Of a DNA stretch of 64,000 nucleotides, positions 12,743 through 23,971 are shown in pieces (the stretch's first letter is position 1; each line of letters begins with the position of its first letter). Source of the DNA: Ophiosphaerella korrae (lineage: Eukaryota > Ascomycota > Dothideomycetes > Pleosporales > Phaeosphaeriaceae). The notes beneath the pieces are model-generated. The model ran no database searches and had not been told where the DNA came from. It saw only the letters and a list, made by a program, of their open reading frames with translations. The position numbers and the translations under genes are program-made. The DNA is taken from positions 53,633 to 117,632 of the forward strand of contig JALNQF010000140.1 in the NCBI GenBank assembly GCA_028456385.1. Reading direction: 5' to 3'.

Positions 12743-14670
12743 TTACATAGACTTCTCCACGTTAGATGGCGGGGTACTGGTGGAACCGGGATTGGCTGCC
12801 CCCTCGTCAGAAGGATTCTTCGGTCCTGCTTTCTTGACGCTCAGCCAAGGGATGAGGAACGCGCTGAGGAAACCGAGTCCAGATAGTGCAACGGATACAT
12901 AGAATGTCTAACTTTCAGTCAGCTTTTGTTGTGTTGCGTAAGTAATCAATAAGATAGACCAACCTGTGTGATGCTTTCGTTATAGGCTACCTGTAGCTGA
13001 TTCAAGTATTGCGGTTCCACTAGAGCTCGAAGGTTCGTGGCGCCTGCCGACAGCAGCGCTGCGGGACTTACGGGTATGCCTAATGCAAGCACGTTGGCTA
13101 CGAGCTTGTTATTGAAAACGTTCTGTGCGACGGCAATGAAGATTGCGCCACCAAAGGTCTGTGTGAATATGATCACAGAAATACCCTCAGCAATTTGATG
13201 ATTTGGAAGAGCGGCCTGCGCAGCAATCAAGGGCTGATTGAGGCCAAAACCAAGACCAGCGCCATAGATGACTTGGTAGCCAATCCATTTTGGTAAGCCA
13301 GTATCAACTTTGAACGTTGAAAGAAGACCAGCGCCCTGTAATCTTTAGTCTACAATAAGAGGCACCAGTGCGGTAAAGGATACTTACAACAGCCGTAAGA
13401 GCACCGCCAATTATGCAAGCCCATGAATAGTAACCACTAGCAAAAACCAAGCCACCAACCACGACTGAAAAAATCGTAGTACCCAGAATGATAGGTAAAT
13501 TGTGGATACCGCTATCAGTTGCGGTATCGCCTTTTATCGCCTGGAACCAGAGTGGCAGGAAGTAAGCAACCGCCAGATACGAACCGAAAAGTAGAAAGGC
13601 GAACAGCGAGCAGGTCCAAATTGTTCGATTCTTCATTACACTTGGAGGCACGATTGCTTGATCACCTTGTCGGGACTCGATGACCACAAACCCGATCACA
13701 AGTAAGAAGCCAAGGACAAACAGAGTGATAATGCGTCCATTGCTCCAAGGGTATTTTGTGCCACCCCACTGAGTTGCGAGTAGGATGCACACAATTGAGG
13801 GAACCAGTATAGCGAGTCCGTAGAGGTCTATTTGCTGCATCTTTTCTTTGAATGGCAGTTTGCGCCTGCTGTGGCGTTCAGGGTCATAGTTGTTTGGTAC
13901 CAAGAATACCACGGCAACTGCTGTTACCAATCCTATTGGAAGATTGATGTAGAAACATAACCTCCAAGTGACTTTTTCTGTACCACTAGTCATGAACTAT
14001 TCTTTGTTGCACGTTCTTTACCATGGTACTAACCTGTAAAAGCACCCCCCATCAAAGGGCCGGCCACACTGGCAATTGAATACACAGCACCGACGAGTCC
14101 ATTGTAGATAGGTCGTTCATTTAGCGGCTTAAACTCGGCAATGATTAAGTTAGCCTGTAGGATGTGTCTTAGCAATGCCACAAGCAACTGATAGGCTACA
14201 GATTGGGTGGAGAGGACCTACACCTGAAAATATACCTCCTGAGCCACTTCCAGCGATAACTCTGCCCATAATCAAGCCAACAGAGCTTGGAGCTGCGCCA
14301 CAAACGAGACTACCGAGCTCAAAAAGGGCCAAGGCGGTCAAAAAAACCCATTTGATGGAGAAGACGTTGAACAATTTTCCATATAACAACTGGAAGCAAC
14401 AGGTCGTGAGCAGATACCCAGAGCCATACCAGCTAGAGTACAAGTTAGCAGTGAACCATTAGCAAATGGGAACAAAGTAGCGCACCCGATGTCGGTGATG
14501 GAATTGAAGTCGTCTGTGATTTTGGGAATAGCAGTGGTGAGGATTGTGTTGTCAAGGGCCTGGCAAAACACTGCCAAACAGAGTGCAATGAACAGGGCGA
14601 TGAACCTTCCAGAGCTAAGAGTGTCAACTGGTGTCGAACTGGACTCGGCTTTGGATTCCGTTTCAGTCAT
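12743..14670 (-). CDS. MFS drug:H+ antiporter-type exporter (14 TM), CTB4-like
   Basis: Six exons in reading order: 14670-14486, 14432-14222, 14154-14034, 13977-13388, 13335-12964, 12907-12743; phases agree throughout and give about 547 residues. The protein has a short polar N-terminus, then many hydrophobic helices with the DHA2 hallmarks: A-L-D-N-T-I-L in TM1, D-I-G-W-Y-G-S-G-Y in TM2, [11 protein letters not shown] in TM4, and a TM5 motif G-P-L-M-G-G-A-F followed by [11 protein letters not shown]. The fourth exon's acceptor was set by phase at 13978, after CTAGTGGTACAG. In cercosporin producers the equivalent transporter exports the photosensitiser and contributes to self-protection. Divergent from the second O-methyltransferase, so probably co-regulated. 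Confidence 0.92.
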
Positions 14671-15298
14671 GTTGGACAGGTGGTTCAGTTTTGTGCCTCT
14701 GGTCTTCCGTGCATGAGTGTTGCGGAATGAGGCAGTTGATGAAGGGAAACGCAAAAAGTGCAGTCGGTTATCGAATAGTCGTGAATCGATGAGTTCGGTA
14801 TCTTGCTTTAATGATTTACTGTTACCCGCCGCACAGACCAAGATAACTCCGCGTAGTCAGCTTACCTAGTGCGGCGGGTACAGTGAAGTCAGCCACCGGA
14901 GGTCTCGGGTAGCGTATGTCGGACGGGGGCTCTTGGTCGTGCGACATACCCGCATTCAAACTGAACTACACCAAATACGTACTCCAGCCAAAATGCTGTA
15001 TATTTGGTTATTGTATAACAACTACATATCTTAAATAACCCATACTTGGCTTTTACCTCAGACGTTCTGTATTCAGCAATATATTTTGGTCGTCGTTAGA
15101 TAGAATAGTGTTTTTGTGCGTATGGGGTGTTTGCAGTTAAACCGGGGCGGGGGTCTCGGAACCCGGTGGTGGCTACAGTGAATCATCGTTGTGCAAGACA
15201 GGAATACACCGTGATGATTTAGTACATTAAGTTCATGATGCAGAGCAAAGGAGAAGGACATATGATTCATGTTTTGTGGAAATTGTTAAGCTCAAAAG
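14671..15298. promoter_or_regulatory. Divergent promoter between MFS exporter and O-methyltransferase, with two TCGN5CGA palindromes
   Basis: The 628-bp spacer contains two exact TCGN5CGA palindromes only 15 bp apart, at 14764-14774 (TCGGTTATCGA) and 14779-14789 (TCGTGAATCGA). They lie about 95-120 bp upstream of the MFS start. AflR-family Zn2Cys6 proteins bind TCGN5CGR as dimers, and such a regulator is encoded 3 kb away. A single TCGN5CGA is expected about 0.15 times in this length by chance, so the pair is suggestive. Regulation is inferred. Confidence 0.6.
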
Positions 15299-16701
15299 AT
15301 GTTGTCTCCATCTTTATTTCAACTCACAGCCTCGATAACCAAGGCCGCAGCCGATCTCGATGTTGCTGCAGCAAAGGCGAAAGATGCTGCCAGCATCGAA
15401 GCAAAAGCCCAAGCGGCTCTCCTTGACGCAGCGGAACAGTTGATATCAGCCTATCGTTCGCCACGGCAGTGGCTTGTCGACCTCTCCTTCCAGCATTGCG
15501 CCACAGCAACCCTTCAGCTAATTATGAAGTACCGGATGCACCACGCCATACCACTGCAAGGATCCGCCACCTATGCCGAAGTTGCAGAAGCCGTTGAGAC
15601 GCCTAGTACGGCGCCGTCTAAGGTACCAACTGCTCTTGTCGAACGCTTGTTGCAACATGCGATGTCTTTTGGACTCTTTGCCCCTGCGGCCAGCGGTCAG
15701 GTCGCCCATAACGATGCCTCACGCTTGTTGGTGACGGATCCCGACCTTGAGGCCTGGCTCTACCTTTGCTCCAATATTGCCTATCCTGCTGGCGCGCAGC
15801 TTCCCAAAGCTATCGAGCAGTACGGTGTCAGCTCTGAAGCCAATGAGACGGCTTACTCTGTATCGATCGGCAGGCGTATATCTCAGTTTGAGCGATTTCG
15901 GGAGCCGGATGGGCATGCGGAACACGAAATGTTTGCTCGTGCCATGAAGGGCATCTCAGCCGGAGGTGCCTACGATGTCGGACACGTGGTAGACGGCGAC
16001 TACCCATGGCACGAGCTTGCAGAAGGCACATTGATAGTCGATATTGGAGGTGGTCCTGGTCACGTAGCGATCGCACTAGCTCGCAAGTATCCGAAACTCC
16101 GATTCGAAGTACAAGATCTTGCAGAGACGGTCGAATTTGGAAAACGAAATTGTCCCAAAGAGCTGCAGCACAGGGTGTCATTCCGCGCGCACGATTTCTT
16201 CAAGCCACAACCAGATCACGTCGCGGTCGGCGAGAGCATTGTGTATTTCGCCAGGTTTATTTTGCATGACTGGTCCGATAAGTACGCAGGCCAGGTCGTT
16301 GCAGCGGTGGGACAGGGAATGCGCGCTCAGGACAGACTGATCCTCAACGAGGTAGTGATCCCCGAGCCCGGGGAGGTGGCGCAGCGAATCGAGAGGAAAT
16401 GCCAGTAAGTCGATCTCCCTAACCGTGTTTGGCTTGAGCACTCGCTAATCCAGCCTCCTTTGGGGGCCAAAGTGACCGTGATTTGCTCATGTTGATGAAC
16501 CTCAATGGGCGCGAGCGGACGCTTCCAGCCTTTGACGCGCTATTTCAGACAGTGAGGCCGAAGCTGCGCGTGAGTAGGGTGCATCGGCCCACGTCTGGTG
16601 GAGAATTGTCCCTGATCGAGGCGGTGGTTGATGAAGCGGGCCAGGGTAAGCTGGCAGACGGGAAAGGTATTTCAATGGCTGAAGCTACAAACGGGGTGTG
16701 A
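15299..16701 (+). CDS. SAM-dependent O-methyltransferase, CTB2-like
   Basis: Two exons, 15299-16404 and 16473-16701, joined at phase 2 to about 444 residues. The acceptor at 16472 was chosen because the nearer AG at 16452 leads straight to a stop. Domains: an Ala-rich N-terminal helical part, a winged-helix dimerisation region, SAM-binding D-I-G-G-G-P-G-H near residue 247, and the catalytic L-H-D-W near 325. The family methylates phenolic hydroxyls of polyketides and flavonoid-like aromatics. In cercosporin biosynthesis CTB2 performs the second O-methylation. It shares a promoter region with the exporter. Single-domain, unlike the fused methyltransferase at 8776-11702. Confidence 0.92.
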
Positions 16702-17717
16702 GAGCCTCACCGGTCGCGATGAAGATCGGCTATAGTAGGACACCCTGTTTCTTGCCCAGGCTTGGCTCCAGACATTGTATGTAATCAATTATCGAGCAGC
16801 GGGAGCGTGAAGGGAACAAGGGTGGCTTTGGCTAGTGCTTAGCTCTCTAGTGGGGCAGGGCCGGGCCGCCGGGTCCCTACTTACGGCAAACAATTGGTCC
16901 CACGCATGGTATGCGGCACGTCTCAACCTCCACTCCAGCGTCTGCAGCATCATGTTTTGCTTTCGTTTCTTTTCTTTTTGGGATCTTCATGCATAATGGT
17001 CGGCGTGCATCGTGGAGCACACACGTAACGTGGACTGCAGCCGCCTTTGGTGTCATGGACCATCTGACGGTGTAGCTTCACTACGACCTATGCAGCCCGC
17101 CGCAACAATCTACAATGCATCCTTCATTCAAGTCGCCTCTAGTTGCTTCCAATCAATGTGCCCAGTCCAGCGCCCGTATCTTCAGTCGCCCAAGTACCCA
17201 CCCTGTTGCCTTGGCTAGGGGTTGCTGCCACTGCTACCCTGCAATGAACTAGTTTCCCTACTAGGCCTCACCCTGAGAGATGCCTGAGATTCCAGGCAAT
17301 GGGATCGCAACTTGGTTTCCGAGTCCCTTGTCACAACTCAAAGGATCGCCTCGCAGGGATCGGCGCCTCAACTGGTTCCTGCAGGCCAAGCCAATCTATA
17401 CAACCAGTATACCACCATCTGCTTGTGTTACTCAAATCGTACCTGTGTCTCAATTGGTTTCTATACTACCAAATGCGGATTCTGCCCCAAGGGTACCCAC
17501 TACTGCTGCAGAAAACACCAGTACCATTTGCGCCTGCCACTGAACTTTCCGGCTCGTTTTCGTCCAGAAGATAGCGATACATCTATGTGCTATCCTAGCA
17601 GAGATTAGTCTGTCTCTTAGCTCGAGCTTTTATTTACCAGGACGCATTGAATCAGCAGTGAAGCACAGCGCAGACCAAGTACCCATTTCTCCGGACCCTT
17701 CTATGTAGTGTTGCAGC
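16702..17717. other. Intergenic region upstream of the cluster regulator
   Basis: About 1 kb without a credible gene; several overlapping short open frames around 17280-17610 occupy all three frames and look like chance. One TCGN5CGG match lies at 16792-16802, about 915 bp before the regulator start. It may hold the regulator's promoter. Confidence 0.5.
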
Positions 17718-19069
17718 ATGGCAACACAACCTCCTACCCCTTCATCATCAACTACCATGGCAGCAAGCAATGAGCACCGCCGCAAAATCCGAGACTCTTG
17801 TAATAATTGTAGTGCGCAGGTTAGTAGCTTTCGCACGAACTATATACGGGAACAAGCACTGACACTTCCTTCTTGTAGAAAATTAGATGTGGGAAGCAAC
17901 GCCCTTCTTGTGCTCGATGCGCTACCAAGAAGCTACAATGTAACTACAGCTATTCACAGCGAACTGGCCGTCGTTCTTCTTCAACGACGACGCAGAAAGA
18001 TGGTCCCCAGGTTGCATTTCTACCCCCAATACCGGATAGCCCTGTAGCGGCAGGAGACCCCAGCGCTATATATGGGTCAACCTTATCGTTGACACCTACA
18101 TCGCCTCAACAAGTACAAGCGACGAATTCCTTGGCAGAATCACCCCTCGGTTTCGACCCAAATCCTTTCGATAATCCACCAAACTTCTTTCCTGATCTAG
18201 ACTTCGATTTTCTTGCATCAGCACAAAACACAGAAGTCACAAATTCGCGTAGTTCATCATCCAATATACCTGTTACCGAGACAGCGGAATCAGTACAATT
18301 AGTTGATTCTGAATCGCTCTGGCAACCATTTCCAGCTCCTAAATCGGACTTTACTTTCGACGCTCTCAAGGCTATCTCAAGTCAGCCTTTGATCGACCAA
18401 GACCATGCAGTTTCGTTCCAGAGGCCACTAGAAAAAGCACATCAGCGCGGACACGATTGTATGGCTCTAGCACTACAGGTAGCCAATGGCTTGAGCGTCA
18501 TGCGTGAACCTTGTCGGACTGCTACTTTAGACCCCATGACCTGTATTGAATCGTCCAAAGCAGAGATTCGCGACGTCGATACGGTTCTTTTCTTCAACCG
18601 CGATGCAGCGCAGTCTATCAAGAAAATCCTGGATTGCACATGCTCCACCGATCACACTGTTTCTTTGGCATGTTACCTCGCTACTAGCAAAATTGTTGAA
18701 TGGTACGGTGCTGCAATAGAAGCGGTAGGTGAAAGGTCTGAAGGTACTGACCGTTACACCACGAAAATTCAGCGCCCAAGATCATCTCAAGGTGCGATGG
18801 CCGAACGCATCATTGCACGACCCATATACATGGGCAAATACTGTCTAGACTCCGAGGTCCAACGGGCAGTCCGTGCTCAGGTTGTCCTAGGTGAACTGAA
18901 GGAGCATATTCAGCCCTTGCTTAATCGCTTGCCGCATTATCACATCACTGGACTCGACGGCGACAACGACTCGGCCTCCAACAATATACAAGCGTGCGTC
19001 CTACGGAACCAGCTGAGAACCGTCATCCAGAGCGCGCGGAACTTGAATGGAAGTGGTAACGGTGCCTAG
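17718..19069 (+). CDS. AflR-family Zn2Cys6 transcription factor, CTB8-like cluster regulator
   Basis: Two exons, 17718-17819 and 17879-19069, phase 0, about 430 residues. The intron splits the zinc cluster. The joined six-cysteine motif is C28-x2-C31-x6-C38-x6-C45-x2-C48-x6-C55, the binuclear cluster of Gal4-type DNA-binding proteins, followed by a basic Arg/Ser/Thr-rich stretch. The C-terminal half has the AflR-type regulatory domain: C-M-A-L-A-L-Q-V-A, then paired cysteines around a dyad of helices near residues 260-320. AflR-type proteins bind TCGN5CGR and switch on aromatic polyketide clusters. Its position inside the cluster suggests it controls the seven genes here. Nuclear location inferred. 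Confidence 0.92.
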
Positions 19070-21373
19070 CGCTTTCACGATTCGAATCGTTGGTAGCTCA
19101 TGGCATACACAAAGATGAGAGACTTGTCTGGAAACGGGTAACGGACAATCACTTGCTCATACATGAGATCATATCCGGATCATTTCCGTGTGAAACAGAC
19201 CGATTGCATGATTGTCGAGCACCGGTCACCGAAGGAGGAGGCCGACGCCGTGACAGTGGTGATCTTTCGATTTTACCGGCCACGCGAGCTTAGCCCGCCT
19301 CCCAGGTTCTATGGGTACCCCCGAGTTTGGGAACACCATGTTGAGACACATTTCGACTGTCCCATATGCTCATCAATATTGTGCATTGAAATAATGTGGG
19401 TTCGAGGAGCATTTCGCAGAAATCTTCGTCTGCGCACGCGAAGAGTCTTGAGCCTGACGCGCGAGACAATCCTTGAGTTGCGAGCCTATCCCCATAGTAC
19501 TATAAAATGAAAGCTCTAGAAACCTTTTAGCTCCGCTTCCTCAATTTTTGATTCATTGGGTGCTCCAGCTTTTCCTTACTGTCATGATTTGTCTCAGGCT
19601 CAAGTCATTTTAGTCGTTAAACCTCATTCCAAGTCTTGAAGCTAATGGGTATTTTGTTCACTCCTATGAGCCGTCTCTTTGTCTTCCTGATTCAACCCTC
19701 TCTCGACACTCGAAGAACTCAACTGAGTATATATACAATAATGTTAATATTGTGGTGTAGTAGGATACGCACGTGATCGGGAGGTGGAGGGGTGTTAGGT
19801 CAGAGAGATCAGATGGACATAGAGGCACTGACACTAACTCGTCATGTGGCTCTCAACTCAATATATTCTACTCATCTCACTGATTGCGGGCCAGCACCTA
19901 CCCTCTACTTCTACGTGCATCTCAGTATGCCGCAGTATAGACCTAAATGGATTTGATTCGCAAGTATATGTTCAAGTTGGAGAAAGATTAAATAGATATC
20001 AATTACGTATCATGGTCCCAGGTTGTACCTTTGCCTCTTCGGATTTGTTATGGGTGCCCTCGAGTCCAAAAGGTCTCTCCAAGAACTGCTCTGCTAACCA
20101 TACTAGTGTGTTTAATAATCATAAGGTCGGCGACCAAGTTTGCTGAGTACAACATCGCACACAGTCAGCAAATCTCACATGACCGCTACTACTTCGGCGC
20201 TATTCCACCTTACCCTTCAAATTCCTCTTTTAGCATTTATTTTCTTCATCTAAAACGTCTTAGTCGGTAAAATTTTCATTTATCCTCGTCACCTCAGCAA
20301 ATTACCTAGCTATTACTAATTGTGGCGAAAATATCCAGTGTACCACGTTGCTTCAGGTGCTTAAGTACTATAATGACGTTAGCTCGAAAGATTACGACCA
20401 TCATAGTGATAAAACCTGCTCCTCTTCCCCTTTTAATTCCCCATTCTCGATTCCAAACATCCCCGTGCATTGGCATCTATCAGCGAACATGCGAACAAAG
20501 CAGTCGGATATGCGGAGATCACCAAGGGCGCAATTTTGGTCGACATCGTAAGTCAACGTTATCTAGACCCCGAGAGAATGCCTCACGTGGTGCTAGACTG
20601 ACTTTAATGCGACACAGGTTCAAGGCTATAGCAGGAGCATTCGTCTTCTCGACAGCGCCTGGTTTTCTTATTCCTGGCCCTGTACCTCATACACACTCAT
20701 ACATGCATCTCCCTTCATGAATGAAATTTCCTGTCGTCGATGGAGATAAAGCCATGCTAAACTTTGCTGGAGGTATAAGCCCTGCGTTCTACCGAAAATT
20801 TTCCTCGGCTCACCCTCGCAGATGCGATAACCGTCCATCATACCGCCTTTGATGACCTTCACGCGCTACAAGCAATTCGTTGAATGCATTAGGTAGGCAT
20901 GCAGCTGTATGGGATCCGATCGAACCATAAATTTGTGTATAGATTGCTGGATTTAGGAAAAGGCAGGAACGCGAATTTCATTTACGTCAAGTGGAAGCGG
21001 GTTATGGTGCAATCTACAGAAGAGAGAGGAGGCAAGTCATGATGAATACCAAGAGAAATATTTTAAGTTGCAAGCTATCTGGGAAATATGAGTCAGAACG
21101 AGTGGCTGAGCATTCGATATTGGTCGGTTTTGCAACAAGATTTCTTTGTGTATTGGTTTAGTGCAGATACCAAATACGTCAAAGGAGAATATATAGGAAT
21201 GGGCGAATATGAGAGACACTGGGTGCAGGGTGTGTTTGTCCTTTTCCTTCAACAATACAAAACGATTTTTCAACTACTTGACAACCAAATCTACCTCAGT
21301 AATTAATCTCCTCCAGAACCAAGATATGGCCTTTTTTTTTTTAACTCAATTTGAAACGAACAAAGTATGTCCT
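19070..21373. other. 2.3-kb gap inside the cluster with no recognisable gene
   Basis: Only short frames (up to about 130 codons) occur on both strands, and none shows a family motif, coherent splice signals or a convincing start. The base composition drifts towards AT. It separates the regulator from the FAD oxidoreductase and could be the site of a lost or heavily decayed gene, but I see no readable remnant. Confidence 0.55.
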
Positions 21374-23174
21374 CTACAACTCAACAAGTTCTTCCATCTT
21401 TGGCAACTTGAACCCACCTGGTACTTGATTCTGAAACATGCCATTAGGATCATACTCCTGACTCACTTTCCATAAGTCCTTGATAGTCCCTTTGCTACGC
21501 CTACCCAGAGGATCCTGCCACCTATCCGCATATGTAAGTGGCAAGAAATCCCTCTGCAATCCCTTCTCACGAGCTTTCTTTTCAGCCTCTTCAAACAGGC
21601 CTTTCACAGCATCTTCAAACTTCTTATCAGTGTCTACCTCACTTGCATCAACACTCATTGCCCAGTGAATGTAGAACATGTTACCCTGTGTTTGAATTGG
21701 ACCAAGGGAGTCGACAGCCCCATAGCGCTCCGACATTACTGTGGGTAGTGGCTGGAACGCTATACTGAGCAGGAAGCCAGGGAGTTCGAGGAATGGTTGA
21801 ATTGTCCGATTGGCCATTTGGAAAAAGCCTTCCATCATCTCTGCTGAATTGCCGAAAGCTATGGTTGCAAACTGCCAGCGCTTAGGATATACGTTCAGTG
21901 ATGCGTACTCAAGAGTGAAGGCAGTGTGATTGTCCACACGCAATGTGTTGTCTGGCGCGCCAGGGAACAAAGAGACTCGGGGAATGTCTGTAAAAGGCTT
22001 GAAGGTCTCGGGTGACGGGACTGGTGGGTCCGACTTGGTATATTGGAGTGAGTTGCCAATAAACCAATTCCCATAGGATGCGTTGGTAATGACAAGATTG
22101 TTGATGAAGTGTGCATACTTGTCGTAGGGTACTGTTGCAATCAAATTTTCGAGTGCATGGAAATGAGCTTTGCGTGTGCCGATGGCATGGAATGTCTGGC
22201 CACCCCAGAATTTGCCTTGGGAAAAGGTACGCAGTTTGATGGCCGTGACCACCCCAAAGTTGTTTGAGCCACCTCGGAGAGCCTTCCAGAGGGATCGGTG
22301 TGACGTTGCGTTCGCGTTTACGATTTCGCCATTGGCAAGGACGACTTCGAAATTCTCAACCATGTCGCACGTAAAACCAAAGCGTGGCGAAAAGTATGAG
22401 ATACCACCTGAATTTTATCTGTTAGCCTTAATCTCGTACATGATGGCGCGCTCTTTGAGTACTTGCATCCAGTAGTCAAGCCTCCGACCCCCACACCGCC
22501 TACGCGGCCACCCAGCGTTGCGAGGTCGAAAACATCAAGGGTCGCGAAAACCTGGTCCCATGTAGTGCTTGGAGAGACAGTAATGGTCTTGCGATCTGAA
22601 GCCAATCCGGGGGATGGCATGTTTTTCAAATGAATAACAATGCCATCTTCGATATTTGATGCTCCTGCAAAAGATGTATGACTACCACTTCGTTAGACTT
22701 TGAAAAAATCGAGCAACTTCCACCTACCCTGCGCCTCTAATAGCGAATTGACATTGATTCTTCCACGCATGAACACCAGCTGACAAAGTTCGCACTATTT
22801 GCGAAACTTCTGGTGCAGATTCGGGTAAAACCACGCATCTTGGGTGTACATCTGTTTGTTTGAGGCTCCAAAATGAACTGAGAAATTGGGTGTACTTTTG
22901 TTCCTCGGGGAACACTACATGGTCATTGAACTGTTTTGCAATAGCCTCGCACTTAATCTAATCAGTATGGCTTCGTTTTTAAGCTCGCTCAAGTACACAT
23001 ATAGCTTACACAGGAGTTTGAGGTCGATACAGCGTCCCAAGCAGCATGGATGTCATCACTGTTCCTCTGCGAATCCAAGAGTGCCGAATATCCCGATGAT
23101 GAAGGTAATCCACTTGATGGGTGTGGTGAGAAATTGGTCAGAGTCAAGATCCATTGAAGACGCTCAACGAACAT
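21374..23174 (-). CDS. FAD-linked oxidoreductase (BBE/PCMH-type), CTB5-like
   Basis: Four exons in reading order: 23174-23010, 22951-22728, 22681-22467, 22407-21374, about 545 residues. The second intron splits R-G-A-G-H, the loop whose histidine (about residue 131) normally carries the covalent FAD. The FAD-binding core continues with G-G-R-V-G-G-V-G-V-G-G-L and S-Y-F-S-P-R-F-G. No cysteine matches the second covalent attachment of bicovalent BBE enzymes, so it is probably monocovalent. The C-terminus has the BBE-like Y-D-P-N-G-M-F-Q. The third intron (22408-22466) needs a GC donor (GCAAGT). The N-terminus is uncertain: a hydrophobic stretch beginning at ATG 23154 lies in another frame. In cercosporin biosynthesis CTB5 acts with the fasciclin and laccase in dimerisation. 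Confidence 0.87.
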
Positions 23175-23971
23175 CGTTGCTGGAACTACCTCAACGTGAT
23201 ATCCTCCTTGGCGAATGGCTTAGATATCTATCTTTCTTGTGTGCGATTGACTATGATGGGAATTTTTAAATCTGATAAACAAGCAAATATTTCGATTCGG
23301 GTCAATCAACTTTGCTAAGCCGAGTGGTCATCTCGGTAACCGGGCGTCGGTGAACGTCTGCACGCGCCAAACGTACCTAGGAAAGATCCACCAAACGTAC
23401 ACTACCACCATTCCTGCAACCTATGTGAACTCGCATCGAACTATCTAGCTCGTGTGCACGAAGAAAAATCGCTCCATTCCCTTGGGTGTAATTGGGGGCA
23501 TGATGAATATTATCGTCCTTGGCAACCGAATGAAAGTGGCGAAGAGTCCCCTCTCAAATCAAACATATAATGAGTATCCCTCCCATCATCCTTGTGGCCT
23601 AAAGGGCTATTAGAACCCTAAGACGCACATGACACAAGCCGCTAGTTGATCTTCAATCTCATGCATAAATCCAGATAGATAACGTGGTAGGCGGAAAAGA
23701 TTTAGTTTGAGCAGTCGAAGATACGCTAGTGTTTAAGTGGCTTAGCCGAGGACGCCGCCCCCAACCCATCAGAATCTTGATTTGTGTTAGGCAACAATGT
23801 TGTTCCTCAGCAGCATCCCCGCTATTTAGATACACTATAGGCTGGTTTTCTTCACTTTAGACTTGTTAGAAGGTAACGACGGTCCTTTGTTCATGAAGCT
23901 GTGCGCAAGTTAATGAACTTCAGCTAAAAACTTACTTCGCGCGACTCATCCTATATCACAACAGCCGTACA
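23175..23971. other. Intergenic region at the right cluster border
   Basis: The region lies between the starts of the FAD oxidoreductase (minus) and the F-box gene (plus), so it holds two promoters. It contains one full AflR consensus at 23333-23343, listed separately. Nothing else was recognised. Confidence 0.55.
23333..23343 (+). promoter_or_regulatory. AflR-type binding site matching TCGSWNNSCGR
   Basis: The sequence TCGGTAACCGG fits every position of the AflR consensus TCGSWNNSCGR. It lies about 160 bp upstream of the FAD oxidoreductase start on the opposite strand, a typical promoter distance. Chance expectation in the 800-bp spacer is about 0.1. Binding is inferred from the AflR-family regulator in the same cluster. 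Confidence 0.6.

Noticed and set aside
19163..19510. 115-codon plus-strand frame after the regulator
   Set aside because: Arg-rich composition, no motif, and overlapping open frames; likely chance.
20322..20720. 132-codon plus-strand frame in the cluster gap
   Set aside because: Overlapped by other open frames, no domain or splice support, no similarity to known tailoring enzymes.
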